This document shows positions 1 through 8,987 of a stretch of DNA of 64,000 nucleotides, piece after piece. The notes under the pieces are model-generated. The model worked only from the letters and a program-made list of their open reading frames with translations. It was not told where the DNA came from and searched no databases. The stretch covers positions 124,001-188,000 of the forward strand of contig NZ_JAFBBO010000001.1 in NCBI RefSeq assembly GCF_016907235.1, read 5' to 3'. The stretch's first letter is position 1. Every line of letters starts with the position of its first letter. The translations under genes were made by a program, and so were the position numbers. The stretch comes from Oerskovia jenensis (GTDB taxonomy: Bacteria; Actinomycetota; Actinomycetes; Actinomycetales; Cellulomonadaceae).

Positions 1-1139
1 ACGACATCGAGGCGCTCGAGCACGCGTTCGTGCGGGCCCGCTCGTACGGGGCACCCGTGATCGTGCACGTCATCACCGAGAAGGGCCGCGGCTACACCCC
101 GGCCGAGCAGGACGTCGCCGACCGCTTCCACGCGGTCGGGCAGATCCACCCCGAGACGGGGCTGCCCGTCGCGCCCTCGCGCTTCGGCTGGACGTCCGTC
201 TTCGCCGACGAGATCGTGAAGATCGGCCGCCGCCGCCCCGACGTCGTCGCGATCACCGCGGCCATGCTGCACCCCGTGGGGCTCGCGCCGTTCGCCGAGG
301 CGTTCCCCGAGCGCACGTTCGACGTCGGCATCGCCGAGCAGCACGCCGCGACCTCGGCCGCGGGCATGGCCTTCGCGGGCCTGCACCCCGTCGTCGCGGT
401 CTATGCGACCTTCCTCAACCGTGCCTTCGACCAGGTCCTCATGGACGTGGCGCTGCACAAGGCGGGGGTCACGTTCGTGCTCGACCGGGCGGGCATCACG
501 GGCGAGGACGGCGCGAGCCACAACGGCATGTGGGACATGGCGATGCTGCGCATCGTGCCTGGCCTGCACCTGGCCGCGCCGCGCGACGAGGCGACGCTGC
601 GCGAGGCCCTGCGGCACGCGGTCGACATCGACGACGCGCCCTCGGTCGTCCGGTACCCCAAGGGTGCGGTCGTCGAGCCCATCCCCGCGATCGAGACGCT
701 CGACGGCGTCGACGTCGTCGCACGCCACGACGCGGTGCCCGCGAAGAAGGGCAGGGCCGCGACCCCCCGCAAGGTGCTCCTGGTGGGTGTCGGTTCCATG
801 ACGGGCACCGCGATGGCGGCCGGCGAGGCGCTCGCGGCCCACGGCGTGGACGTCACGGTCGCGTCCCCGACCTGGGTCCTGCCCATGCCGTCCGCCCTCG
901 TGAAGCTCGCGGGCGAGCACGACCTCGTGGTCACGATCGAGGACGGCCTCGCCGACGGCGGCGTGGGCTCGCTCCTGGGGCAGCGGTCGGTCGAGGCCGG
1001 GGTCACCGTCCCGGTCGTCCCCCTCGGGCTGCCGACGGTCTTCCTCGACCACATGTCGATCGACCAGATCAAGACCACGCACCGCCTCACGGCGCAGGAC
1101 GTCACGCGCGACGCGCTCACGGCGCTCGCGCTGCTCTAA
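1..1139 (+). CDS. dxs: 1-deoxy-D-xylulose-5-phosphate synthase, C-terminal part
   Basis: This is the 3' part of dxs; the reading frame is open from base 3 and the 5' end lies outside the window, leaving about 378 residues. DXS is a cytosolic thiamine-diphosphate enzyme joining pyruvate and glyceraldehyde 3-phosphate, the first step of the MEP isoprenoid pathway. Visible are the transketolase pyrimidine-binding segment with DVGIAEQHA, which carries the catalytic Glu of the family, the DRAGITGEDGASHNG motif, and the C-terminal transketolase domain ending near LGLPTVFLDH. The family is usually about 620-640 residues, so roughly 60 percent is present. The gene ends at TAA 1137-1139 and is followed by a perfect 20-bp hairpin. 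Assignment is secure. Confidence 0.96.
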   Translation, partial: DIEALEHAFVRARSYGAPVIVHVITEKGRGYTPAEQDVADRFHAVGQIHPETGLPVAPSRFGWTSVFADEIVKIGRRRPDVVAITAAMLHPVGLAPFAEAFPERTFDVGIAEQHAATSAAGMAFAGLHPVVAVYATFLNRAFDQVLMDVALHKAGVTFVLDRAGITGEDGASHNGMWDMAMLRIVPGLHLAAPRDEATLREALRHAVDIDDAPSVVRYPKGAVVEPIPAIETLDGVDVVARHDAVPAKKGRAATPRKVLLVGVGSMTGTAMAAGEALAAHGVDVTVASPTWVLPMPSALVKLAGEHDLVVTIEDGLADGGVGSLLGQRSVEAGVTVPVVPLGLPTVFLDHMSIDQIKTTHRLTAQDVTRDALTALALL

Positions 1140-1170
1140 CGCCCAGCGGGCGGACCTTCGCCCGGACGAC

Positions 1171-1212
1171 ACCACGAGGGGCGCGGACCGCACGGTCCGC
1201 GCCCCTCGTGGT
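1171..1212. terminator. Bidirectional intrinsic-terminator-like hairpin
   Basis: A perfect 20-bp inverted repeat with a 2-nt centre (arms ACCACGAGGGGCGCGGACCG and its complement) sits between convergent dxs and the GCS2-family gene. There is no clear U tract, as is usual for high-GC actinobacterial terminators. Confidence 0.8.
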
Positions 1213-1302
1213 GTGTGCGGTGGACGGCGGGGCCCGACGGCGCCGCCCGGGCCGTCAGGGCGCCTCGCCCGGGTCTTCGTCGCCCGGGGCGCGATCGCCG
1301 AC

Positions 1303-2445
1303 TCAGGCGAGGGTCGCCTCGGCGGCGCGCTCGACCACGGCGCGCAGGTCCCCCGACCCGGCGAACCACGTCCGCTGACGTCCGGCACCGCCGCCGGTCG
1401 ACCACAGCCGTCCCAGCAGCTCGGTCACGGCGTCCAGGTCGCCCGCGTCGACGAGCGCCTCGCGCACGTGTGCGACGAGCTGCCCCACGACGTCGTGCGC
1501 GGTCGCGGGCTTCCAGGTGAGCGGCGAGACCAGGTCGCCCGAGATCCCGGAGCGCCCGGCCCGCCAGGACGCGGTGCGCAGGAGCTCGGGGTGCAGCATG
1601 GGCGCGGCGACGCCCGCGTCGGCCTCGCGTGCCGCGGTCTCGACGAGGCCGCGGGCCAGGGCCGCGAGCAGGGTCGCGGTGTCGGCGTCGAGGCACACGT
1701 CCGCGACGCGGATCTCGACGGTCGGGTAGGACGCCGAGAGCCGGGCGTCGAAGTAGATCATCGCGGTGTCGAGGATCGTGCCCGTGGCGACGAGCGCGTC
1801 GACCGTGGCGTGGTACGCCTCGGGCGTGCCGAACGAGGGGGCGGGGCCCGCCGTCGGCCACCGTGACCACACCTGGGACCGGAAGCTCGCGTACCCGCTG
1901 TCCTCGCCCTGCCAGTACGGCGAGTTGGCGCTCAGCGCGAGCAGCGGGGCGAGCCAGGGGCCGATGCGGTCGAGGACCGCGACCCCCTCGGCGTCCGAGG
2001 AGACCGCGACGTGCACGTGGCAGCCGCCCGTGAGCTGTTCGCGTGCCGTGAGCCCGAACGCCGCGCGTGCCGCGAGGTAGCGGAGCCTGCCGACCGTGGT
2101 GGGCGAGACGGGCACGGGGGACGTGCCGAGCGCGACGATGCGCGCGTCGCGCTGCTCGGCGGCCTTGTTGGCCCGCGCACGCCCGTCGCGGATCTCCTGG
2201 GCGAGCTCCGACAGGTCTGCGCAGGGGTGGGTGCCGGTCTCGAGCTGTTCTTCCATCAGCTCGAGCTCGAGGTCGCCGCCGGGCGTGCCGTCGGGGGCGT
2301 CCGGGCGTGAGCCGCCCGACGCGCCGAGCCCTCCTTCGGTGACCTCGGTGGTGCTGGACGACTCGATGACCTCGGTCGCGACGGCGGTGGGGATGCCGTC
2401 GGGCCCGACGAGGAGGAACTCCTCCTCGACTCCCATGGTTCGCAT
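1303..2445 (-). CDS. GCS2-family carboxylate-amine ligase (YbdK-like glutamate-cysteine ligase)
   Basis: A 380-residue protein of the glutamate-cysteine ligase GCS2 (YbdK) family, ATP-dependent carboxylate-amine ligases with weak or unknown gamma-glutamylcysteine synthetase activity. The N-terminus MRTMGVEEEFLLVG carries the family's Mg/ATP-binding GVEEEF motif; TGGCHVHVAV and SANSPYWQGEDSGYASFRSQ are further family signatures. Length matches the family (about 370-380). I placed the start at ATG 2445, not at an upstream in-frame codon, because the conserved domain begins at once; GAGACT lies 6 nt upstream, which fits a leaderless start. ATG 2436 is the alternative. It is convergent with dxs. 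The substrate in vivo cannot be told from sequence. Confidence 0.88.
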   Translation of the reverse strand: MRTMGVEEEFLLVGPDGIPTAVATEVIESSSTTEVTEGGLGASGGSRPDAPDGTPGGDLELELMEEQLETGTHPCADLSELAQEIRDGRARANKAAEQRDARIVALGTSPVPVSPTTVGRLRYLAARAAFGLTAREQLTGGCHVHVAVSSDAEGVAVLDRIGPWLAPLLALSANSPYWQGEDSGYASFRSQVWSRWPTAGPAPSFGTPEAYHATVDALVATGTILDTAMIYFDARLSASYPTVEIRVADVCLDADTATLLAALARGLVETAAREADAGVAAPMLHPELLRTASWRAGRSGISGDLVSPLTWKPATAHDVVGQLVAHVREALVDAGDLDAVTELLGRLWSTGGGAGRQRTWFAGSGDLRAVVERAAEATLA

Positions 2446-3117
2446 CGAGGCAGTCTCACACGCACGGGGGGCTCTTCGCACGCAGGGGGACGCGTCGTGC
2501 CCCTGGGTGGTCGCCGGGTCCGCCCGGGTCTCGCGGCGCTGCGCAGCCTCGGGGGTGGCGACCGGTGGGGCGGTCGGCCCGTGCATAGGGACGTCGAGGC
2601 GTGTCGGACAACTCGCCTGGAGATGCCGCTCGTCGCGGACCGGGCCCGGTGCCGGGTGGCGACGGGCGGCATCTCGACGTGCTCCTCGGCCCCCGACCGC
2701 GCGTCGCCGCGCGTGGGTGCGAACGTGCACGGGCGACCGTAGGGTGAGGCTTTTCGGTAGATCCGAGAAATGTGCGGGTCGAGGGGCGTTCCGCAAGGGA
2801 CCTTGGTCCCGAACGAAGGGTCGAAGGACTCTCTTGAAAAGGTCATGTGAAGACCGTCACAAGGTGGAATGAACTCCCTTAGATGCATGTTCTAGGTCGT
2901 AGAAGGGTTGGAAATCCGCCGTTCTCTCGGCGTCGGACCTCGATTCGACGCCACGACCTGTGAGCCAGGTGACAGCGTCTTTGCCACGCCGACACCCTTC
3001 GCAGGTCGTAGCCTGAAAGGGCGAAGGAGAACGGCAGGACGGCACGGATTTCCCGCGTCGACCAAGGTCTTACCCCCGCCGCGCAGGCTGCGCGGCGTGG
3101 ACGTCGAGGAGAGTGAT
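2446..3117 (+). promoter_or_regulatory. Long non-coding region with pflB control signals
   Basis: I find no convincing gene in these 672 bases; they separate the divergent GCS2-family gene and pflB. They hold a TGTGA-N6-TCACA palindrome (2846-2861), a second, imperfect element TGTGA-N6-TGACA (2959-2974), and a short inverted repeat CCTTCGC/GCGAAGG near 2995-3030. The GAGGAGAG ribosome-binding site lies at 3106-3113. The frame upstream of pflB stays open, but conserved pflB sequence starts only after 3118. The long leader suggests complex, anaerobiosis-linked control. Confidence 0.6.
2846..2861. promoter_or_regulatory. CRP/FNR- or Rex-type operator upstream of pflB
   Basis: TGTGA-AGACCG-TCACA is a perfect match to the TGTGA-N6-TCACA palindrome of CRP/GlxR proteins. 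It also matches the Rex operator form TGTGAA-N4-TTCACA with one mismatch. The centre lies about 265 bp before the pflB start codon. Either a cAMP-type or a NADH/NAD-sensing regulator would make sense for a fermentation gene; sequence alone does not decide. Confidence 0.55.
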
Positions 3118-5400
3118 ATGACCAGCATTTCCGAGGCTCGCAGCACCACTGGCGGCCAGGACGACGCGACCGTCCCCGCTTGGGCCGGCTTCACCGCAGG
3201 TCCCTGGCAGGACACGGTCGACGTGCGTGACTTCATCCAGCGCAACTACACCCCGTACGAGGGTGACGACTCCTTCCTCGCCGGACCCACCGAGCGCACG
3301 ACCGGCGTCTGGGCCAAGCTCTCCGAGATGTTCCCCGTCGAGCGCGAGAAGGGGATCTACGACGTCGACCCGCACACGCCCGCCGGCATCACGGCCCACG
3401 CGCCCGGGTACATCGACAAGGACGCCGAGGTCATCGTCGGACTCCAGACCGACGCCCCGCTCAAGCGCGCGATCATGCCGAACGGCGGATGGCGCATGGT
3501 CGAGGGCGCGCTCGAGACCTACGGCTACCCGGTCGACCAGGAGCTCAAGAAGGTCTTCAGCGAGTACCGCAAGACCCACAACCAGGGCGTGTTCGACATC
3601 TACCCGCCCAACGTCCGCGCCGCGCGCAGCTCGCACATCATCACGGGCCTGCCCGACGCCTACGGCCGCGGCCGCATCATCGGTGACTACCGCCGCGTCG
3701 CCCTCTACGGCGTCGACCAGCTCGTCGCCGCCAAGAAGCTCGACAAGCTGGACCTCGACACCCAGCCGTTCAGCGAGAAGATCGTGCGCGAGCGCGAGGA
3801 GCACGCGGAGCAGATCCGCGCGCTCGGCGAGCTCAAGGCGATGGCTGCCTCGTACGGCTACGACATCTCGGGCCCGGCCACCAACGCCCGCGAGGCCGTC
3901 CAGTGGCTCTACTTCGGCTACCTCGCCGCGGTCAAGGAGCAGAACGGCGCCGCGATGTCGCTGGGCCGCACCTCGACCTTCCTCGACGTGTACCTCGAGC
4001 GCGACCTGGCGAACGGGGTCATCACCGAGGAGCAGGCGCAGGAGATCATCGACGACTTCGTCATCAAGCTGCGTATCGTGCGCTTCCTGCGCACCCCGGA
4101 GTACGACTCCCTGTTCTCGGGCGACCCGACGTGGGTCACCGAGACCATCGGCGGCATGGGCGACGACGGTCGGCCGCTCGTCACCAAGAACTCGTTCCGC
4201 TTCCTGCAGACGCTCTACAACCTGGGCCCGGCTCCCGAGCCCAACATGACCGTCTTCTGGAGCCCGCGCCTGCCCCAGGGCTTCAAGGACTTCTGCGCCA
4301 AGGTCTCGATCGACACCTCGGCCGTCCAGTACGAGTCGGACGAGCAGATCCGTCCCGCCTGGGGCGACGACGCCGCGATCGCCTGCTGCGTCTCGCCCAT
4401 GGCGGTCGGCAAGCAGATGCAGTTCTTCGGGGCCCGCGTGAACCTGGCCAAGACGCTCCTGTACGCGATCAACGGCGGCAAGGACGAGGTCACGGGCAAG
4501 CAGGTCTCTCCGGTCGTGGCCCCCGTGCCCGAGGGGCAGCCCCTCGACTACGACGACGTCCGCGCCCGCTTCGACAAGACCATGGACTGGCTCGCCGAGA
4601 CCTACGTCGAGGCGCTCAACTGCATCCACTGGTCGCACGACAAGTACGCGTACGAGCGTCTCGAGATGGCCCTCCACGACAAGGAGGTCCTGCGGACCAT
4701 GGCCTGCGGCATCGCGGGTCTCGCGGTCGCGGCGGACTCCCTGTCGGCCATCAAGTACGCGACGGTCATGCCCGTGTTCGACGAGCGCGGCATCGTGGTC
4801 GACTACCGGACCGAGGGCGAGTACCCCGCGTTCGGCAACGACGACGACCGTGTCGACTCGATCGCGGTCGAGCTCGTCGAGTCGTTCATGGCGAAGATCC
4901 GCTCGCACAAGATGTACCGCGACGCGCTGCCCACGCAGTCCGTCCTGACCATCACGTCGAACGTCGTCTACGGCAAGGCCACGGGCAACACGCCCGACGG
5001 TCGCCGCGCCGGCGAGCCCTTCTCGCCGGGGGCCAACCCGATGAACGGCCGCGACACGCACGGCATGCTCGCCTCGGCCCTGTCGGTCGCGAAGCTGCCG
5101 TACAACGAGGCGCAGGACGGCATCTCGCTGACCAACACGGTCGTGCCGAGCGGCCTCGGCCGTACCCGGGACGAGCAGGTCGCGAACCTCGCGGGTCTGC
5201 TCGACGCGTCGGTCGGTGGCGACGGCTACCACATGAACGTCAACGTGCTGGTGAAGGAGACCCTCGAGGACGCCATGGAGCACCCCGAGAACTACCCTCA
5301 GCTCACCATCCGCGTCTCCGGGTACGCCGTGAACTTCGTGCGGCTCACCCGCGAGCAGCAGCTCGACGTCCTCTCGCGGACCTTCCACGGCGCTCTCTGA
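3118..5400 (+). CDS. pflB: Pyruvate formate-lyase (formate C-acetyltransferase)
   Basis: A 760-residue glycyl-radical enzyme that splits pyruvate with CoA into acetyl-CoA and formate under anoxic conditions in the cytosol. The adjacent catalytic cysteines are C423-C424 in [13 protein letters not shown], and the glycyl-radical motif RVSGYAVNF places the radical glycine at G735, 26 residues from the C-terminus. Length and positions match the E. coli enzyme almost residue for residue. ATG 3118 is chosen because of GAGGAGAG 5 nt upstream and because homology starts there; the frame is open further upstream but looks like leader. The activase gene pflA follows after 21 nt, so they are very likely cotranscribed. 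Confidence 0.97.
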   Translation: MTSISEARSTTGGQDDATVPAWAGFTAGPWQDTVDVRDFIQRNYTPYEGDDSFLAGPTERTTGVWAKLSEMFPVEREKGIYDVDPHTPAGITAHAPGYIDKDAEVIVGLQTDAPLKRAIMPNGGWRMVEGALETYGYPVDQELKKVFSEYRKTHNQGVFDIYPPNVRAARSSHIITGLPDAYGRGRIIGDYRRVALYGVDQLVAAKKLDKLDLDTQPFSEKIVREREEHAEQIRALGELKAMAASYGYDISGPATNAREAVQWLYFGYLAAVKEQNGAAMSLGRTSTFLDVYLERDLANGVITEEQAQEIIDDFVIKLRIVRFLRTPEYDSLFSGDPTWVTETIGGMGDDGRPLVTKNSFRFLQTLYNLGPAPEPNMTVFWSPRLPQGFKDFCAKVSIDTSAVQYESDEQIRPAWGDDAAIACCVSPMAVGKQMQFFGARVNLAKTLLYAINGGKDEVTGKQVSPVVAPVPEGQPLDYDDVRARFDKTMDWLAETYVEALNCIHWSHDKYAYERLEMALHDKEVLRTMACGIAGLAVAADSLSAIKYATVMPVFDERGIVVDYRTEGEYPAFGNDDDRVDSIAVELVESFMAKIRSHKMYRDALPTQSVLTITSNVVYGKATGNTPDGRRAGEPFSPGANPMNGRDTHGMLASALSVAKLPYNEAQDGISLTNTVVPSGLGRTRDEQVANLAGLLDASVGGDGYHMNVNVLVKETLEDAMEHPENYPQLTIRVSGYAVNFVRLTREQQLDVLSRTFHGAL

Positions 5401-5421
5401 GCGCAGATCGGCGGAACCATC

Positions 5422-6432
5422 ATGACGACTCTCTCGACGCCCGCAGCAGGCCAGGTGCCCGCGCGTGCCGCCGCCCGCTACGGGGTCGACGGGGTCGCCT
5501 CGGCTCCGCTGCCGTGGCGGACCTCCGGTGACGGCCTGGGTCACGACAGCGACCTGGACGCACCGGAGGCCCCCCGCCGCCGGACGGGGGCCGGGGTCTC
5601 CGGCCTCACGACGGCCGAGGACCTCGACCGGCACGACAAGCTCGCGATGATGCGTTCGGGCGAGCTCGGCTCGGTCCACTCGTGGGAGCTCGTGACCGCG
5701 GTGGACGGGCCGGGCACGCGCCTGACCGTGTTCCTCAACGGGTGCCCGCTGCGGTGCCTGTACTGCCACAACCCCGACACGCTGCAGATGAAGGACGGCG
5801 AGCCGGTCACGGCCGACGAGCTGCTGGCCAGGGTCAAGCGGTACCTGCCGGTCTTCCGCGCCACCAAGGGCGGTCTGACGCTCTCGGGCGGCGAGGTGCT
5901 CATGCAGCCCGCGTTCGCCGCGCGCATCCTGGCGGGCGCCAAGGAGATGGGCGTGCACACCACGCTCGACACCTCGGGCTTCCTCGGGGCGAACCTGAGC
6001 GACGAGATGCTGGCGAACACCGACCTGGTGCTGCTCGACGTCAAGTCGGGCGACCCCGCGACGTACGAGAAGGTCACGGGCCGTGCGCTCGAGCCCACCC
6101 TGAGGTTCGGGCGACGGCTCGCCGAGTCGGGCCTGCCCGGCGGGGTCACGGCCGAGCACCCGGTCGAGGTCTGGATCCGGTACGTGCTGGTCCCGGGACT
6201 GACGGACCAGGCCGAGCACGTCGACGTCGTCGCGGACTACGCGGCCTCGCTCAACGAGATCCGGCCCGGCACGGTCACGCGAGTCGAGGTCCTGCCCTTC
6301 CATCAGATGGGCCGGGACAAGTGGGAGACGCTCGGGCGCGAGTACGAGCTCACCGACACCCCCGCGCCCGACGTCGAGCTGGTCGACCGTGTGCGCGACC
6401 AGTTCCGGGCGAAGGGCCTGACGGTCTACTGA
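5422..6432 (+). CDS. pflA: Pyruvate formate-lyase activating enzyme (radical SAM)
   Basis: A 336-residue radical-SAM activase that installs the glycyl radical on PflB using S-adenosylmethionine and a 4Fe-4S cluster. The cluster motif CPLRCLYC gives C108, C112 and C115; the SAM-binding stretch LTLSGGEVLMQP and the LLDVKSGD strand follow. About 79 residues precede the usual start of the family (in E. coli PflA the first cluster Cys is near residue 29). This extension is Ala/Pro/Arg-rich. Either the true start is the ATG pair near 5647, or the extension is real; no strong Shine-Dalgarno favours 5422, though its distance to pflB is typical. It forms an operon with pflB and is closed by the hairpin at 6459-6490. 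Confidence 0.93.
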   Translation: MTTLSTPAAGQVPARAAARYGVDGVASAPLPWRTSGDGLGHDSDLDAPEAPRRRTGAGVSGLTTAEDLDRHDKLAMMRSGELGSVHSWELVTAVDGPGTRLTVFLNGCPLRCLYCHNPDTLQMKDGEPVTADELLARVKRYLPVFRATKGGLTLSGGEVLMQPAFAARILAGAKEMGVHTTLDTSGFLGANLSDEMLANTDLVLLDVKSGDPATYEKVTGRALEPTLRFGRRLAESGLPGGVTAEHPVEVWIRYVLVPGLTDQAEHVDVVADYAASLNEIRPGTVTRVEVLPFHQMGRDKWETLGREYELTDTPAPDVELVDRVRDQFRAKGLTVY

Positions 6433-6458
6433 CCTGACCGACCCCTGAGCGACGAGCC

Positions 6459-6490
6459 GCGGCCCCTGGATCCTCCGATCCGGGGGCCGC
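6459..6490. terminator. Hairpin terminator between convergent genes
   Basis: A 14-bp stem GCGGCCCCTGGATC / GATCCGGGGGCCGC (one mismatch) with loop CTCC lies after pflA and immediately before the stop codon of the facing hydrolase, so it can serve both. Confidence 0.75.
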
Positions 6491-6493
6491 TGC

Positions 6494-7471
6494 TCATTCC
6501 CCGGTGAGTACGGCGGCCAGCCACGGGCCCAGCACCGGCAGCACCGCGTCCGGCTGCATGGCCCGGGTGTGGTCGAGCCCGTCGAGCAGGCGCACGTCCC
6601 AGCCCGCGGCACGGAGCTCGTCGGCGTGTGCGGCCAGGGCGCCACCGATGCTCACGTGCACCCCGCCCCACTTCTCGCCGTACTCGATCTCGTCGGCGGT
6701 CCCGGCGAACGCGAGGCGCGGGCAGGTCACCTCGGTCAGCGCAGCCTGGTCGTCGAAATCGTCGAGCGCCTCGTACAGCGTCACGAACTGGCGCGTCTGG
6801 TCCTCGCCGAGCGTCATGTCGAACGCGTCCCAGTCGAAGTCCTCGGGGTCCCCGGCCGCGCCCGTCTCCTCGGGTGCGGCGTCCGTCGCCGGAGCGAGCT
6901 CCTCCCGCCCGACGACGTCGCTCGCCTCGCGCTGCGCCGTCGGGCCGTCCGTGGGCTCGCCAGGCGCCGCGGGGGCTGCGGCCGTCATGGCGTGCGTCGC
7001 GCGCGTGACCGCGAGCATGCCCGCGTACGGGCCGCCCCGCGGCGGGAAGCCACCCATGACGAGAGCGCTCAGGCGCGGAGTGCGCAGCGCGAGCTGGAGG
7101 CCGCTCAGGGCGAGCCACGAGTAGCCGTAGTACGCGAAAGTCTCGGCCCCCGCGGCGTCGGCGATCGCGAGCAGGTCGGCCGCGACGTTCTCCGGGGTCA
7201 GCGAGCCCGGTGCCGGGTGAGCCATGCGGTGGCCCTCGTAGTCGGCCGCGACCACGCGGAACGTGGGGGAGAGGGCGTCGACCAAGGTCCGGCCGAGGGC
7301 GGGATCGACGCCCCACGTCCGGAGCTCGTCGGCCTGCGGCCCCGTCGCGGGGACCGGGTTGACCGGAAGCACGACGGCGGGGCCCGTCCCCGTGACCTCG
7401 ACGAGGAGGGTGCTCCCGTCGTGAAGGATCGCGGTGGCGTGGTGCGTGACCGGAGAACCGTTCGACGTCAT
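6494..7471 (-). CDS. Alpha/beta-fold hydrolase
   Basis: A 325-residue alpha/beta hydrolase. The probable nucleophile elbow is YYGYSWLALSG with Ser after GY, and the likely catalytic His is in GLDHTRAMQPDA near the C-terminus. VVAADYEGHRMAHP precedes the elbow, as in the fold. An acidic, Ala-rich insert (near EELAPATDAAPEETGAAGDP) sits in the cap region. The start ATG 7471 (MTSNGS) follows a TAGCGT hexamer by 7 nt, so the mRNA is probably leaderless; upstream open frame has no conserved sequence. It faces pflA and is divergent from ridA. The substrate is unknown; thioesterase, lactonase or esterase activities are all possible. Confidence 0.78.
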   Translation of the reverse strand: MTSNGSPVTHHATAILHDGSTLLVEVTGTGPAVVLPVNPVPATGPQADELRTWGVDPALGRTLVDALSPTFRVVAADYEGHRMAHPAPGSLTPENVAADLLAIADAAGAETFAYYGYSWLALSGLQLALRTPRLSALVMGGFPPRGGPYAGMLAVTRATHAMTAAAPAAPGEPTDGPTAQREASDVVGREELAPATDAAPEETGAAGDPEDFDWDAFDMTLGEDQTRQFVTLYEALDDFDDQAALTEVTCPRLAFAGTADEIEYGEKWGGVHVSIGGALAAHADELRAAGWDVRLLDGLDHTRAMQPDAVLPVLGPWLAAVLTGE

Positions 7472-7583
7472 GAGGGCCACGCTATCGCGCGCCCCCGGGC
7501 CCGCGCCGAGCCCGAAATGCCTGGATCCCCGTGCCCGGATGACGGAGGATCGGGGGACACCCCATCGACCCCGAGGAGAACCC

Positions 7584-8027
7584 GTGCCTTCTGCCCCCGC
7601 TGCACCGTCGACCACCGATCCGTCGGCCCCCGTCGCACGGCTCGTGCGCAGCCCTCGCCTGTCCGACGTCGCCGAGTACGCCTACGCGACCGTCGTCCCT
7701 TCCGGCGCCCGTCTCGTCTACGCCGCAGGCGCGTGCCCGCTCGACGCCGACGGGGCGACCGTGGGCGTCGGGGACGTGCGCGCCCAGGCCGCGCAGACCA
7801 TGGCGAACCTGCGGGTCTCGCTCGAGGACGCGGGCGCGACCTTCGCGGACCTCGTCAAGACGACCGTCTACGTCGCCTCGACGTCGCAGGACGACCTCGT
7901 CGCCGCGTGGGAGGTCGTGCGCGACGCGCTGGCCCCGCACGACCCGCCGAGCACGCTGCTCGGCGTCGCCGCGCTCGGCTACGACGACCAGCTCGTCGAG
8001 GTCGAGGCGGTCGCGGCGATCCGCTGA
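7584..8027 (+). CDS. RidA/YjgF/YER057c/UK114 family protein
   Basis: A 147-residue RidA-superfamily protein. RidA enzymes hydrolyse reactive enamine/imine intermediates made by PLP enzymes, protecting the cell; many paralogues act in catabolic pathways instead. Family signs are AGACPLDADG in the middle strand, QAAQTMANLRVSLEDAGATFADLVKTTVYV, and the terminal VEVEAVAAI. The usual arginine of deaminating RidA near the C-terminus is not in its canonical GAxVEIE/R context, so this may be a non-RidA subfamily member. GTG 7584 is chosen because GAGGAG at 7573-7578 precedes it; the upstream open frame lacks homology. It is followed by a strong hairpin. Confidence 0.82.
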   Translation: MPSAPAAPSTTDPSAPVARLVRSPRLSDVAEYAYATVVPSGARLVYAAGACPLDADGATVGVGDVRAQAAQTMANLRVSLEDAGATFADLVKTTVYVASTSQDDLVAAWEVVRDALAPHDPPSTLLGVAALGYDDQLVEVEAVAAIR

Positions 8028-8039
8028 CGGCAGGGCGCT

Positions 8040-8072
8040 GAACCCGAGGTTGGTCTGACCGACCTCGGGTTC
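8040..8072 (+). terminator. Hairpin terminator after the RidA gene
   Basis: Arms GAACCCGAGGTTGGTC and GACCGACCTCGGGTTC pair at 15 of 16 positions, just 12 nt after the stop codon. Confidence 0.78.
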
Positions 8073-8112
8073 GGCAGCCCAGCCAGGACGCTGCTGGCAT
8101 ACCGTGGGAGGC

Positions 8113-8862
8113 ATGGACCTCCCACCTCAGGCACCCCTGACCCCGCTGACCGAGGACTGGACCCGGGCGCTCGCGGTCGTAGCCCACCCGGACGACATGG
8201 AGTTCGGCGCAGCCGCCGCCGTCGCGCGCTGGACAGGGCAGGGCAAGACCGTGGTCTACGCCATGGTCACGAGCGGCGAGGCCGGGATCGACGGCCTCGC
8301 GCCCGACGAGGCGCGCCGCGTCCGCGAGGCCGAGCAGGTCGCGTCGGCCGCGATCGTGGGCGTCGACGAGGTCGAGTTCCTGGGCCTGCCCGACGGCGTG
8401 CTCGAGTACGGCCTGCCGCTGCGGGCCGCCATCGCGGCAGCCGTGCGACGACATCGCCCGGAGGTCGTCATCACGGGCAACTACCGCGAGACCTTCCCCG
8501 GCGGGATGCTCAACCAGGCCGACCACATCGCCACGGGCCGCGCCGTCGTGGACGCGGTACGTGACGCCGGGAACCGCTGGGTCTTCCGCGACCAGGTCGA
8601 GGCCGGCCTGGAGCCGTGGGGAGGCGTACGGCAGGTCTGGGTCGCGGGCTCTCCCGACGCGGCCCACGGCGTCGACGTGACCGCCACGTTCGACGCAGGC
8701 GTGGCCTCGCTCGAGGCGCACGCCGCGTACATCGCCGGCCTCGGGTGGGAGCACTTCGCCCCCGCGGAGTTCCTCGCGACCATGAGCCGGGCGGGCGGGG
8801 CCCGCATGGGTGTCGAGCACGCCACGGCGTTCGAGGTGCTCAGGATGGGCTGGGAGGACTAG
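8113..8862 (+). CDS. PIG-L family (LmbE-like) deacetylase
   Basis: A 249-residue zinc-dependent N-acetylglucosaminyl deacetylase-like protein. The metal motif AHPDDMEFG begins at about residue 23 and a second metal ligand is expected in NQADHIATGRAVV. In Actinobacteria this family includes MshB and Mca of mycothiol metabolism and teicoplanin-type deacetylases; the closest role is not decidable here, since MshB typically has AHPDDE. ATG 8113 lies 7 nt after TACCGT (8100-8105), fitting a leaderless mRNA; GTG 8104 is a weaker alternative. The gene is alone between the ridA terminator and the MFS gene. Confidence 0.85.
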   Translation: MDLPPQAPLTPLTEDWTRALAVVAHPDDMEFGAAAAVARWTGQGKTVVYAMVTSGEAGIDGLAPDEARRVREAEQVASAAIVGVDEVEFLGLPDGVLEYGLPLRAAIAAAVRRHRPEVVITGNYRETFPGGMLNQADHIATGRAVVDAVRDAGNRWVFRDQVEAGLEPWGGVRQVWVAGSPDAAHGVDVTATFDAGVASLEAHAAYIAGLGWEHFAPAEFLATMSRAGGARMGVEHATAFEVLRMGWED

Positions 8863-8987
8863 CGCCGCGAGGCGCCCCTGGGACGCTCCGGCGACGGCGC
8901 ACGGTTTCGACAGGAGCGCCGCGGCCATCTGCCCTACCGTGTGTCAGGGGTACCCACCCCCGAGCCCGTCACGGGAAGGGCAGTGCG

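Noticed and set aside
2908-3117. In-frame extension of pflB to an upstream start
   Set aside because: The extra sequence has no similarity to PFL, the canonical length is met from ATG 3118, and that start has a strong ribosome-binding site.
3070-6645. Very long open frame opposite pflB-pflA
   Set aside because: High-GC codon bias keeps antisense frames open; the product is Arg/Val/Leu/Gly-rich with no domain, and pflB and pflA account for the region.
8616-8987. Extension of the DHA2 transporter frame to an upstream start
   Set aside because: The extra frame overlaps the PIG-L gene and the true start at 8988 has GGGAAGGG upstream.
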